The position numbers and the translations under genes are program-made. The notes below the pieces were generated by a model. That model had not been told where the DNA came from. It saw nothing but the letters and a program-made list of their open reading frames with translations, and searched no databases. From NCBI GenBank assembly GCA_013001575.1, contig JABDMI010000059.1:1-57272 (forward strand): 57,272 nucleotides of DNA, written 5' to 3'. Positions within the stretch are counted from its first letter, which is position 1. The number at the start of each line of letters is the position of its first letter. This stretch comes from Gammaproteobacteria bacterium (GTDB lineage Bacteria > Pseudomonadota > Gammaproteobacteria > Steroidobacterales > JABDMI01). This document shows positions 19,584 through 27,794 of this stretch, piece by piece.

Positions 19584-19609
19584 TAGCAGTCATCACGAGA
19601 GAGTGCTAA
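19583..19609 (+). promoter_or_regulatory. CIRCE operator (HrcA binding site)
   Basis: TTAGCAGTC, nine bases, GAGTGCTAA. This matches the CIRCE consensus TTAGCACTC-N9-GAGTGCTAA at 17 of 18 arm positions, with the canonical spacer. It begins at the end of the -10 hexamer, 65 bases before the groES ATG, the expected position for heat-shock repression by HrcA. Confidence 0.93.
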
Positions 19610-19674
19610 AAGTGGTCTCTCACCAGTTACCCCGTAATTTAAATAAACTACATATAATTCAAGGAGTTATATCA

Positions 19675-19962
19675 ATGAATATTCGTCCGCTACATGATCG
19701 CGTGATCGTCAAGCGTCTGGAAGAAGAAGCAACCTCCGCAGGTGGCATCATTATTCCGGATTCGGCAACTGAAAAACCTTCCCGCGGCAAAGTGACCGCA
19801 GTCGGCAATGGCAAGATTCTGGAAGACGGCAGCGTTCGTGCTTTGGAACTCAAAGTGGGCGACACCGTATTGTTTGGCAAGTACAGCGGTACCGAGGTCA
19901 AACTCAATAATGAAGAATATCTGGTCATGCGTGAAGAAGACGTATTGGCGGTCCTGGGTTAA
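19675..19962 (+). CDS. groES: Co-chaperonin GroES
   Basis: 95-aa lid of the GroEL folding chamber. Starts [14 protein letters not shown], contains the mobile loop with [11 protein letters not shown] and the conserved EDVLAVL ending. The ATG at 19675 has AAGGAG (19661-19666) at good spacing; an open frame 24 codons upstream runs through the promoter leader and is not coding. Repression by HrcA at the CIRCE site is expected. groEL follows after 83 bp that include a palindromic repeat. Confidence 0.97.
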   Translation: MNIRPLHDRVIVKRLEEEATSAGGIIIPDSATEKPSRGKVTAVGNGKILEDGSVRALELKVGDTVLFGKYSGTEVKLNNEEYLVMREEDVLAVLG

Positions 19963-19963
19963 G

Positions 19964-20002
19964 TGACATTTCAAATGTCATTCCTGCGCAGGCAGGAACC
20001 CA
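19964..20002 (+). repeat. Palindromic repeat in the groES-groEL spacer
   Basis: Two adjoining hairpins: TGACATTT/AAATGTCA around one base (19964-19980), then TTCCTGC/GCAGGAA with a 4-base loop (19981-19998). The second belongs to the same sequence class (CCTGC...GCAGG followed by CCCAT) as the repeats upstream of groES. Being transcribed, it could affect mRNA stability between the two cistrons. Confidence 0.75.
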
Positions 20003-20033
20003 TTTAGAAGATTCAAAATTTAAAGTTAATTAG

Positions 20034-21710
<1,677 letters not shown>

Positions 21711-21752
21711 GTTTTACATCCCGTTTATTCTGAATCATCCGATTCATGCAAA

Positions 21753-21786
21753 AGCCTCTCGATGAAATTCGAGGGGCTTTTTTTTA
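21753..21786 (+). terminator. Rho-independent terminator after groEL
   Basis: Stem GCCTCTCGA (21754-21762) pairs with TCGAGGGGC (21769-21777) with one G-T pair, followed by eight Ts. Confidence 0.88.
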
Positions 21787-21850
21787 GTAATTGAAAAGTT
21801 ACGATAAATGCAGCTCACAGTATCACAATATGAAACTCCGGTTTTGTGCC

Positions 21851-21878
21851 TTGAAATTATAGTATTTCAGGCTATTAT
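21851..21878 (+). promoter_or_regulatory. Promoter placed for a leaderless transcript
   Basis: TTGAAA (21851-21856), 16 bases, TATTAT (21873-21878). The -10 ends six bases before the ATG of the next gene, so the transcript would begin at or beside the start codon. Confidence 0.55.
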
Positions 21879-21884
21879 CGAGTC

Positions 21885-22355
21885 ATGAGAAAATTATTTC
21901 CCATGCTTGTTTCTCTGGCCATGCTCTCGGCGTGTTCCACTGGTAATCAGCACTCCGGTAATAGTGAGCCGCTATTGGTCTCGTCTGACCCGGACAAACC
22001 CATGCAAGTTTCCCATACACTCGATGGACAGTCATATGACGGGTCTATTCGTGCCAAAGGCATTATGGGTTTGATCAGTGTCAAAGGCACACTTTCATTT
22101 GATGATGGCATGCTGGTTTGGGAAGCGAAAGGTAGCAAAGACACCGCCCCCTATGAGACGCTTGCAGTGGAAGGCGGTATGGCTTTTGCCGCGACGGCCG
22201 TAATTGAGAATAATGAAACAGTGGCGTGGTCTGGAATTGTGGATGGCGACCAGCTCAAAAATGCCCGGGCCATCTGGACGCGACAAAAGGGTGATCTTGT
22301 GCATGACCTGTTATTACCTGATCAGGTAACGATGTTGTTCACGCCAAAAGAATAA
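21885..22355 (+). CDS. Small lipoprotein, function unknown
   Basis: 156 aa with a lipoprotein signal: basic MRK, hydrophobic stretch, lipobox LSAC and Cys17. The mature part begins with a Ser/Asn-rich linker; the rest looks beta-rich (repeated short hydrophobic strands such as GIMGLISVKGTLSFDDG) with no cysteines and no recognised motif. No Shine-Dalgarno is seen and the -10 element lies six bases away, suggesting leaderless translation. It stops one base before the end of greB on the opposite strand. No family recognised. Confidence 0.72.
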   Translation: MRKLFPMLVSLAMLSACSTGNQHSGNSEPLLVSSDPDKPMQVSHTLDGQSYDGSIRAKGIMGLISVKGTLSFDDGMLVWEAKGSKDTAPYETLAVEGGMAFAATAVIENNETVAWSGIVDGDQLKNARAIWTRQKGDLVHDLLLPDQVTMLFTPKE

Positions 22356-22356
22356 T

Positions 22357-22848
22357 CTATTTGTAGCGTATTCCGGCCACCCAGTACACCAGCTGTTTCT
22401 CCTGTATCTCTAAACTGATCTCGTCGTCCAGTTGTTTACCGAGTAGCGCTTTCGACATCGGTGAATCCAGGCTGATGTAACCGAGCTTCGGATTGATCTC
22501 GTCGGCACCAACAATGCGATAAGTGACGGTCTCGCCAGCTTCATTCTCCAAATCCACCCAGGCACCAAAAAAGATCTTACTGGTATCGTCGCGCGCTTCG
22601 ACCACGGTCAGGTCCGGCATGCGTTTTTGCAAATAGCGAATTCGCCGATCGAGTCCGCGGAGTTCTTTTTTGCGATAAATGTATTCGGCATTTTCCGAAC
22701 GGTCACCTTCAGCGGCCGCCTCGGACAAGGCCTTAACCACATCACGCCGGCGTATCCAGATCTCTTTGGCTTCTTTTTCCAATGCAGCAAAGCCTTCCGG
22801 CGTGATATAAGCCGATGGCATTGCTTGTGGCGGTCGGTAACGTCCCAT
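22357..22848 (-). CDS. greB: Transcription elongation factor GreB
   Basis: Rescues backtracked RNA polymerase by stimulating transcript cleavage. 163 aa from the ATG at 22848. The N-terminal coiled coil has the acidic tip EGDRSENAEY and then DRRIRYLQKRMPDLTVV, which fits GreB rather than GreA; the C-terminal FKBP-like domain follows. I chose 22848 because AAGG sits six bases upstream and the family starts here. The frame is open 26 codons further, but only because a 12-bp tandem repeat lacks stops in that frame. Confidence 0.92.
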   Translation of the reverse strand: MGRYRPPQAMPSAYITPEGFAALEKEAKEIWIRRRDVVKALSEAAAEGDRSENAEYIYRKKELRGLDRRIRYLQKRMPDLTVVEARDDTSKIFFGAWVDLENEAGETVTYRIVGADEINPKLGYISLDSPMSKALLGKQLDDEISLEIQEKQLVYWVAGIRYK

Positions 22849-22860
22849 TTGAAACCTTGT

Positions 22861-22920
22861 TTGAATCCTGATTGGAATTCTGATTTGAATTCTGATTTGA
22901 ATTCTGATTTGAATACTGGA
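22861..22920. repeat. 12-bp minisatellite upstream of greB
   Basis: Five head-to-tail copies of a 12-base unit, consensus TTGAATTCTGAT (two exact copies at 22885-22908, the outer ones with one or two changes). It lies in the greB leader, ending 12 bases before the start codon. On the greB strand it reads as Ile-Gln-Ile-Arg repeats. Confidence 0.92.
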
Positions 22921-23009
22921 TTGCATGATAAGGGAATATCGCGCTTGCGGGAATGCTAAAAATAAAATGACTCATGCTTTATCCTGATTTATTACTTGTA
23001 TTTCGGGAA

Positions 23010-23035
23010 ATAAAAAGGCCAGGAATACCCTGGCC
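23010..23035 (-). terminator. Rho-independent terminator after the 23.1-kb secreted-protein gene
   Basis: Perfect 7-bp stem GGCCAGG/CCTGGCC (23017-23023, 23029-23035) with a 5-base loop; on the minus strand it is followed by TTTTTATTT. The other side also has a short T run, so it may work both ways. Confidence 0.8.
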
Positions 23036-23057
23036 AGTTTTTATTTGCTGAAAAATC

Positions 23058-23834
23058 TTATTTGGCTTTCATTTTCATCGACATATCCTTGCGATGATAA
23101 GCGATCATGTATTTTGAATACTCAAATTGTGCATTGAAATTGTCCAACAAGGCTTTGGCTTTTTTCTCCGATTTCATTTTTTCAGCCAGGAATTTGCCAA
23201 AGGGCGGGTCCTGCTTCATGTTTGCCATGCCTTTCATTGGCGTGACCAGGGATAAGCCACCTTTGCCTCCGATCTTCCAGGACCAGGACCAGTTACGCGG
23301 CCAGCCCCCTTCTTTGGCATGCATACTCATTTCCTTGATCAAAGCATTAATGGTTTCACCCGAGCCACGCTTAGGCTTGAACTGGGTTACGCCCACAAAG
23401 TTGTATTCCACCCCGGGACCCCAATTGGAATTTTCAAAATCCATTTTGAAGAAAGCGTGTGAATAACTCGCTACAAATGGGTCGACATTCTCGTTCCAGT
23501 GTTTTTGGGTGCCGGCCTCATTTTGCCATTGCATATAGGTGTCCAGATCGGCCCATTTCACACAACAGGTACGCACTACATAGAAACCCATTTTGTCGCC
23601 TACATACGGGGTATAAGTATCCCAATGTCGGGGATCGTTCTTGCTGCTACGAAATTTCATATGGTCTTTGAAGGCTTGCTCAAACTCACTGGCCATACCG
23701 GCTTTGGGTGTTACATACCAAGCCTCGGCTACATTCTGATCCGGTGGTGGCATTGCCTCTTCGGCATGCACAAAACTGAATGCCAATACGGTGATAAATA
23801 AAATAAAAGCTTGTGTAAAAGAATTTTTTTTCAT
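23058..23834 (-). CDS. Secreted protein of unknown function
   Basis: 258 aa from the ATG at 23834, with GGAG upstream. A clear signal peptide (MKKNSFTQAFILFITVLAFSF, cut after VHA) exports it to the periplasm or outside. The mature chain is rich in Trp, Lys, Met and Phe and seems to hold two related halves, each starting with a strand pattern like 'W/YNFV-VT-FKPK/PKAG' and followed by a long helix, which suggests tandem ferredoxin-like (dimeric alpha-beta barrel) units. There is one adjacent cysteine pair (RTCCVKW). The C-terminus is Lys/Met-rich. I do not recognise the family. It is monocistronic with its own terminator. Confidence 0.72.
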   Translation of the reverse strand: MKKNSFTQAFILFITVLAFSFVHAEEAMPPPDQNVAEAWYVTPKAGMASEFEQAFKDHMKFRSSKNDPRHWDTYTPYVGDKMGFYVVRTCCVKWADLDTYMQWQNEAGTQKHWNENVDPFVASYSHAFFKMDFENSNWGPGVEYNFVGVTQFKPKRGSGETINALIKEMSMHAKEGGWPRNWSWSWKIGGKGGLSLVTPMKGMANMKQDPPFGKFLAEKMKSEKKAKALLDNFNAQFEYSKYMIAYHRKDMSMKMKAK

Positions 23835-24161
23835 GTTCCCAACTCCGTGCAGCAACATTTTCGTTGCAATGTGTTATTTGGTTATTGTGTAATCTTGTTG
23901 AATACGCTCTTTAGCCGAGTAAGCCTGCGCCTTCATCAGCTCACTTACAATGAAATTTTTACAATCGGGTAAAACCAGGTAATGACGTGTATCTTGCTCA
24001 CTACACATCCACGAGAAAACCAGGGATTATTGTTAAAAATCAGCAAGATGCAAGCGTCACAATAGCGGTACATGCTGTGGTGCAACGAAGTTAGAACCTC
24101 CCCATAAAGCGGATTTGCGCGTCATTTAAGTGTTTCTAGAGCCGCTGATCCTGTGGTGCGG

Positions 24162-24190
24162 TTTACAATTTTTCACATTTTATATATGAT
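24162..24190 (+). promoter_or_regulatory. Sigma-70-type promoter of the first paralog
   Basis: TTTACA (24162-24167), 17 bases, TATGAT (24185-24190), giving an expected 5' leader of about 90 bases for the gene at 24288. Confidence 0.6.
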
Positions 24191-24247
24191 AAATCTAATT
24201 CATATTAAAAAGGTTTTTAATATATAAATAAAGTATCAGGGCTGGAG

Positions 24248-24286
24248 ATGAACAAGAGGGAGTTTTTTAATTACAGGTTGAATTAA
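24248..24286 (+). CDS. Putative 12-codon leader peptide upstream of the first paralog
   Basis: ATG at 24248 with AGGG six bases upstream reads MNKREFFNYRLN and stops at TAA 24284-24286, one base before the ATG of the 195-aa gene. The main gene has no good ribosome binding site of its own, so translation may be coupled to this leader. Too short for codon statistics. Confidence 0.4.
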   Translation: MNKREFFNYRLN

Positions 24287-24287
24287 A

Positions 24288-24875
24288 ATGCTCAAAAAAC
24301 TGATTACCGGTTTACACGACGCCACAAAAATTAAAGAATATATTGGTCAGCGTCTGGGAATCGATCAAGAAGGCCTGACACCAAGCGCCGACGAATTTGA
24401 CCTGCTCGCCAAGAACACGCGAATTGTTGATTACACAAAATATTGTGCTGACTTTAGCGAAGGGCTAAAACTAGGCATTTACCAAGATACCCAGATGTAT
24501 TTAACCCGGGGTTTGGAAATGTATATAGCCACGGAAAACATACATCGGGTACTGGATAGCATCGGCCCGGTGTATCGTGAGTTACTAAACGAAAAATATA
24601 ATACTCGTTGCACGCATGAATTTTTAGCCATGTATTCCAAAACCGAGTTCCAGCGGCTACAAAAAATGTTTCGTGTCACTGGGCTGAGTTTTACCACGCA
24701 AAGCACCGAAACCGAACTGTGTTTAAATCTGTTATTACGTCCTGTGGGCAAGCCATTTATGGTGATTGGTAAACCCCCTAAAGGTAAAAAGTCTGGCGTG
24801 GATTATTGGGAAAAAACCGATGCCCAACTCAAAAGAGGCCATATCGGGATGTATGTGGATTCTTTCAAAAGCTAA
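24288..24875 (+). CDS. Uncharacterised protein, paralog 1 of a three-member family
   Basis: 195 aa, no signal peptide or membrane segment, so probably cytosolic. I do not recognise the family. Conserved blocks shared with the genes at 25008 and 27787: DEFDLLAKNTRIVDYT (35-50), LGIYQDTQMYLTRG (62-75), ATEN (81-84) with a following helix, ELCLNLLLRPVGKPF (143-157) and the basic IGKPPKGKKSG...DYWE (160-175). It aligns without gaps to the 25008 protein, 61 of 148 residues identical over 31-178 by hand count. The strongest blocks, the Gly-Tyr-Gln-Asp-Thr segment and the C-terminal GK-PKGK loop, could form a phosphate or nucleic-acid contact; that is inference only. Confidence 0.8.
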   Translation: MLKKLITGLHDATKIKEYIGQRLGIDQEGLTPSADEFDLLAKNTRIVDYTKYCADFSEGLKLGIYQDTQMYLTRGLEMYIATENIHRVLDSIGPVYRELLNEKYNTRCTHEFLAMYSKTEFQRLQKMFRVTGLSFTTQSTETELCLNLLLRPVGKPFMVIGKPPKGKKSGVDYWEKTDAQLKRGHIGMYVDSFKS

Positions 24876-24917
24876 AGAATAGCCCGGGTATTTAATAAAA
24901 ATTAACCATTGAAAACT

Positions 24918-24945
24918 TTGAGAATTTACCGCGCATGGTTACAAT
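24918..24945 (+). promoter_or_regulatory. Sigma-70-type promoter of the second paralog
   Basis: TTGAGA (24918-24923), 16 bases, TACAAT (24940-24945), about 55 bases upstream of the expected start codon. A CAGGG motif also present in the leaders of the other two paralogs lies at 24978. Confidence 0.55.
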
Positions 24946-25007
24946 AGATTGATATTCACAGGATTATTCAAACTATACAGGGACTAGTTCAACCGCACTA
25001 CAACGCA

Positions 25008-25583
25008 ATGATCAAAGATCTCGTTTCAAAAATCCAGGATAAGATCCAAAGCACCGGAACGTTTAAAAAATTGTTTAAACACGGTTCTAAGGCCGATACA
25101 TTACCGCCAGACGATTTCGCATTACTGGTGAAAAACGGCCGTGTAGTGGATTACAGTAATTTGGGCCATCTCTACAAAGTGGATTTGCAGCTTGGTTTTT
25201 ATCAAGACACCCATGACTATATAACCAAAGGCATTAATCCGGATGTTGCGACTGAGAATGTCGAGAAAGTACTTTCCTGGGTTCAATCCTATTACGAAAA
25301 ACTGCTGCTGGAAAATTTTGCGGTAAAGTCTACTGAAGATTTTGTTGCTTCTAGCTATAACAAGCGATTCACGCGTCGCCAACAGTTATTCGAGGTGCCC
25401 AAGATCCAGTTTGCCCAGTCTAAAGAAACCGGGTTGTTTTGTTTGAATTTTCTGGTGCGTGCCGGAGGCGAACCTTATCTGGTTATTGGTAAAAAACCTA
25501 AAGGTAAAAAAGACGGTAAAGATTATTGGGAACGTTCTGAAGAGCGTGAAAAACTACGTCTCATTAAAACTCACAATAAGTAA
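25008..25583 (+). CDS. Uncharacterised protein, paralog 2 of a three-member family
   Basis: 191 aa, predicted cytosolic. Same blocks as paralog 1 at identical residue numbers: DDFALLVKNGRVVDYS (35-50), LGFYQDTHDYITKG (62-75), ATEN (81-84), FCLNFLVRAGGEPY (144-157, Cys145 shared) and IGKKPKGKKDGKDYWE (160-175). The first 30 residues differ and are Lys-rich and amphipathic. It lies 132 bp after paralog 1 with its own promoter, not a tight operon. No Shine-Dalgarno is evident before the ATG; AGGG is 25 bases away with no usable leader start, so the start is less certain than in the other copies. It converges with hsp20 across a stem-loop. Confidence 0.8.
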   Translation: MIKDLVSKIQDKIQSTGTFKKLFKHGSKADTLPPDDFALLVKNGRVVDYSNLGHLYKVDLQLGFYQDTHDYITKGINPDVATENVEKVLSWVQSYYEKLLLENFAVKSTEDFVASSYNKRFTRRQQLFEVPKIQFAQSKETGLFCLNFLVRAGGEPYLVIGKKPKGKKDGKDYWERSEEREKLRLIKTHNK

Positions 25584-25620
25584 ATTTCTCTATTTAATTG
25601 CCTCAGCGATTAGTGTCTAA

Positions 25621-25692
25621 GTCTTTGGCGCCTTGTCCCGAGGCTAGGTCAGTTAGAGGATTTACAGGGTGTATGGACAAGGCGCCGCAGAC
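25621..25692. other. 72-nt stem-loop between paralog 2 and hsp20
   Basis: Perfect 12-bp inverted repeat GGCGCCTTGTCC (25627-25638) / GGACAAGGCGCC (25675-25686), extended by GTCT/AGAC at the outer ends after two mismatched bases, with a 36-nt loop. Neither strand has a T run after the stem, so it is not a standard intrinsic terminator. Each arm also contains the self-complementary GGCGCC. Confidence 0.8.
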
Positions 25693-25727
25693 AATTTCAC
25701 TTCACTCACAAAAATCTTTTTAACTCA

Positions 25728-26276
25728 TCAGGCAGCGGTTTTGATATCGATTATTTTGCCTTTGTGTGCTTCAGACTGTTTTACACGCGGCAGAACAATG
25801 TTCAAAACACCATTCTTGAAACTTGCCTGAATATTGTTTTTATCCACATCATCGGGCAGTGAGATCAACCTTTGGAAAGATCCATATGTTCTTTCAACAA
25901 TAAAGTTGTCGGCTTCCTCCTGGCTGTGGCTGTGTTCTTTTTCACCTTTTATGGCTAAAGTATCATTCACCAGTTCCAGTTCAATGGCGTCTTCATCCAC
26001 ACCCGGAATTTCAACCAGCAACTGGTATTTATTGGCTTTGGTATGGATATCGACACTGGGTTTGAACAATCCAGAAGCACCTGACAACAAGCCGCCTGTA
26101 TCAGTGGCCAATGGCATACTGAAATCGTGGAAAACCTGATTGATCATTCTGTCGATCTCGGAATGTAATTGCATGATTGGGCTCAGCTCATTCCGGGCAA
26201 GCACCGGATTTATGGCTTTTTCTTGCTCCTGTTCGTTCTTGAACCAGTTCCAGGGTTTGAATTTCGATAATTGCAT
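25728..26276 (-). CDS. Small heat-shock protein, Hsp20/alpha-crystallin family
   Basis: ATP-independent holdase of 182 aa. The alpha-crystallin domain spans roughly residues 68-170: PSVDIHTKANKYQLLVEIPGV, LAIKGEKEH, FQRLISLPDDVD and the family-typical end NGVLNIVLPR (A-x-x-x-G-V-L pattern). The N-terminal 60 residues carry DRMINQVFHDF, and a C-terminal tail follows the domain. GGAGGT lies before the ATG, a strong ribosome binding site. It is 58 bp downstream of the yfdX-like gene on the same strand and likely co-transcribed. I saw no CIRCE or ROSE-type element upstream. Confidence 0.93.
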   Translation of the reverse strand: MQLSKFKPWNWFKNEQEQEKAINPVLARNELSPIMQLHSEIDRMINQVFHDFSMPLATDTGGLLSGASGLFKPSVDIHTKANKYQLLVEIPGVDEDAIELELVNDTLAIKGEKEHSHSQEEADNFIVERTYGSFQRLISLPDDVDKNNIQASFKNGVLNIVLPRVKQSEAHKGKIIDIKTAA

Positions 26277-26334
26277 ACTGAATACCTCCAGAAAATCTAT
26301 TTGTTCAATGACTATTAACTAATTTACACCTGCT

Positions 26335-27273
26335 TCAGGAAACCTGATCCGAATTATTCATGCGCTCACTCAATTGTTTTTTGAGTTTGGTGAAAAACCC
26401 GGTACCGGATTTACCTCCAGCGGTTTTTTGATTGATCATGTCGAGTTGTTTGTACATGTCTTTAAAGTCCTTGTTGGTGCCATAGCCAAGTGCTTCGGCA
26501 AATTCGAGCTCAGCGCGAGCAATATCGACCACTTCGCTCAAGCGTTCGCTTTCCTCTTCGCTGCGTTCATTTTTTTCTGCAAGAGATTCGGCTTCTTCAA
26601 GCAAACTGGCAGCGGTCATTACCGGAAGCGGCATTACGGTTTTGTTCACCACCAGGGTGTTTAAAGCGGTTTGCAAGGCAAATTTGGCTTCTTCCGGTTT
26701 ATCCTCATCGATTAAACGTACGGCATTTTTAATCGCATCCGGATAGGTGGCTAGAGGCAAGTTAGATACGCTCAACACACTTTCACTGGCAAGATTCTCC
26801 AAAAGGCGACGTGCCCTTTGTAAATGACCCTGCTTGACGGCTTCTTCTGCTTGTGCCCGGACCGCTTTCACTGATTCAATGCCTGTTACCACATCGATCA
26901 CATTGGTTTCAATGTCCACAGGTGCCAAAGCGAGTTCCGGTTCACGTGCCAGTACAATATTGAGTTTGCCACTTGCACGTTCCAGTGCTTCAAGTGCAGC
27001 CTTGGAATCTTGTTTCTCAAGCGCACTGATTGCGGCATGCGTTTCGTCGAGAGCGTTAACGGCTTCGGCAATAACTACTTTGCGTTTCTCATTTTGTGCT
27101 GCATCCTGTGATTCAGCATTTTGAGAGGAATCTGTGTAGCCGGCTTTTACATCAGTACTAACAGAATTTGCCATAGCCAGTGTAGTGGCGGCAAAGTTTG
27201 CTGGTATTGCGCCAAGCGACAATAAGCTTAAGCAAAGTAGTAGACATATTTTAGAAATAAATTTACTTAGCAT
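26335..27273 (-). CDS. YfdX family periplasmic protein
   Basis: 312 aa with an N-terminal signal peptide (KICLLLCLSLLSLGAI...FAA), so exported. The central and C-terminal part is helical and matches the YfdX pattern: LNIVLAREPELALAPVDIETNV, then the diagnostic NLPLATYPDAIKNAVRLIDEDKPEEAK and LNTLVVNKTVMPLPVM. YfdX proteins are stress-associated, some binding unfolded or acid-denatured clients, and are encoded beside sHSPs in heat-resistance islands. GGAG precedes the ATG. First gene of a two-gene unit with hsp20. The C-terminal end is longer and more charged than I expect for YfdX. Confidence 0.85.
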   Translation of the reverse strand: MLSKFISKICLLLCLSLLSLGAIPANFAATTLAMANSVSTDVKAGYTDSSQNAESQDAAQNEKRKVVIAEAVNALDETHAAISALEKQDSKAALEALERASGKLNIVLAREPELALAPVDIETNVIDVVTGIESVKAVRAQAEEAVKQGHLQRARRLLENLASESVLSVSNLPLATYPDAIKNAVRLIDEDKPEEAKFALQTALNTLVVNKTVMPLPVMTAASLLEEAESLAEKNERSEEESERLSEVVDIARAELEFAEALGYGTNKDFKDMYKQLDMINQKTAGGKSGTGFFTKLKKQLSERMNNSDQVS

Positions 27274-27786
27274 TGCTTGTACTCCTTAATTCTATTCATG
27301 AATTTACGCTTGCCTTTAAAAGGCTTAAATACAATTAAGTTGTCAGAAAATTGTGAAATTTTCAGACGCTAAAATACTTGGGTATTGGCCATTTGGTTTT
27401 CAAGGGCTTTTTGATAAAAAATTTCAGGTTTCTATTTTTTTTGAAAGAGTCAATAAAAACAGGGACTTAGACCAGCAGGCAAAATCGCCTGACGGTTTAA
27501 TAGCCAAAATTGCGGAATAGCATTTTAGTTCGAGCATTAAAAAATACACGAATGTAAATTTTCAAGAATTGCGGCACTTCAGACACACTTGTATTTATCA
27601 TATAAATGATTGATTTTGAATGAGTTTTCAATAAATTCACAATATTTAATATAAGTTCATTTTGGTATTTAACAATGTTTAAATTTTCGACAAAGCAACA
27701 CCATCTAGAGTGCTGATATAAGTTAGTACAACAAAAATAACAGGGAGTGATGTTGAAATGGATTTTTAGTTTTACGAGAACATGTA
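27274..27786. other. 513-bp AT-rich divergent intergenic region
   Basis: Lies between yfdX (minus) and the third paralog (plus), and must hold both promoters. A small hairpin CAGGC/GCCTG is at 27476-27491. From about 27590 it is strongly AT-rich. The extended -10 and leader ORF for the third paralog are listed separately. No heat-shock promoter for yfdX-hsp20 could be identified. Confidence 0.5.
27714..27722 (+). promoter_or_regulatory. Extended -10 element for the third paralog
   Basis: TGATATAAG matches TGn plus a TATAAT-like hexamer (TATAAG, 27717-27722). No good -35 at standard spacing, as is usual for extended -10 promoters. Start codon is about 65 bases downstream. Confidence 0.45.
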
Positions 27787-27794
27787 ATGATTAA
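27750..27794 (+). CDS. Putative 14-codon leader peptide overlapping the third paralog
   Basis: ATG at 27750, just after CAGGGAGTG, reads MLKWIFSFTRTCND and stops at TAA 27792-27794. The ATG of the 174-aa gene (27787) lies inside its last codons in another frame, an overlap typical of translational coupling. Confidence 0.4.
   Translation: MLKWIFSFTRTCND

Larger units (their letters stand above)
23835..24287. other. 453-bp intergenic region
   Basis: Divergent spacer between the secreted-protein gene and the first paralog. It contains a small hairpin GCAAC/GTTGC near 23852-23868 and becomes very AT-rich from 24165 on. The promoter and leader ORF for the paralog are listed separately. Nothing else is seen. 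Confidence 0.5.

Noticed and set aside
22849-22926. Extending GreB upstream through the Ile-Gln-Ile-Arg repeat
   Set aside because: The ATG at 22848 has a suitable ribosome binding site and matches the family start; the upstream frame is open only because the 12-bp repeat has no stop in that frame.
25621-25692. Calling the 72-nt stem-loop a bidirectional terminator
   Set aside because: Neither side has a T run after the stem, unlike the four clear intrinsic terminators in the window.
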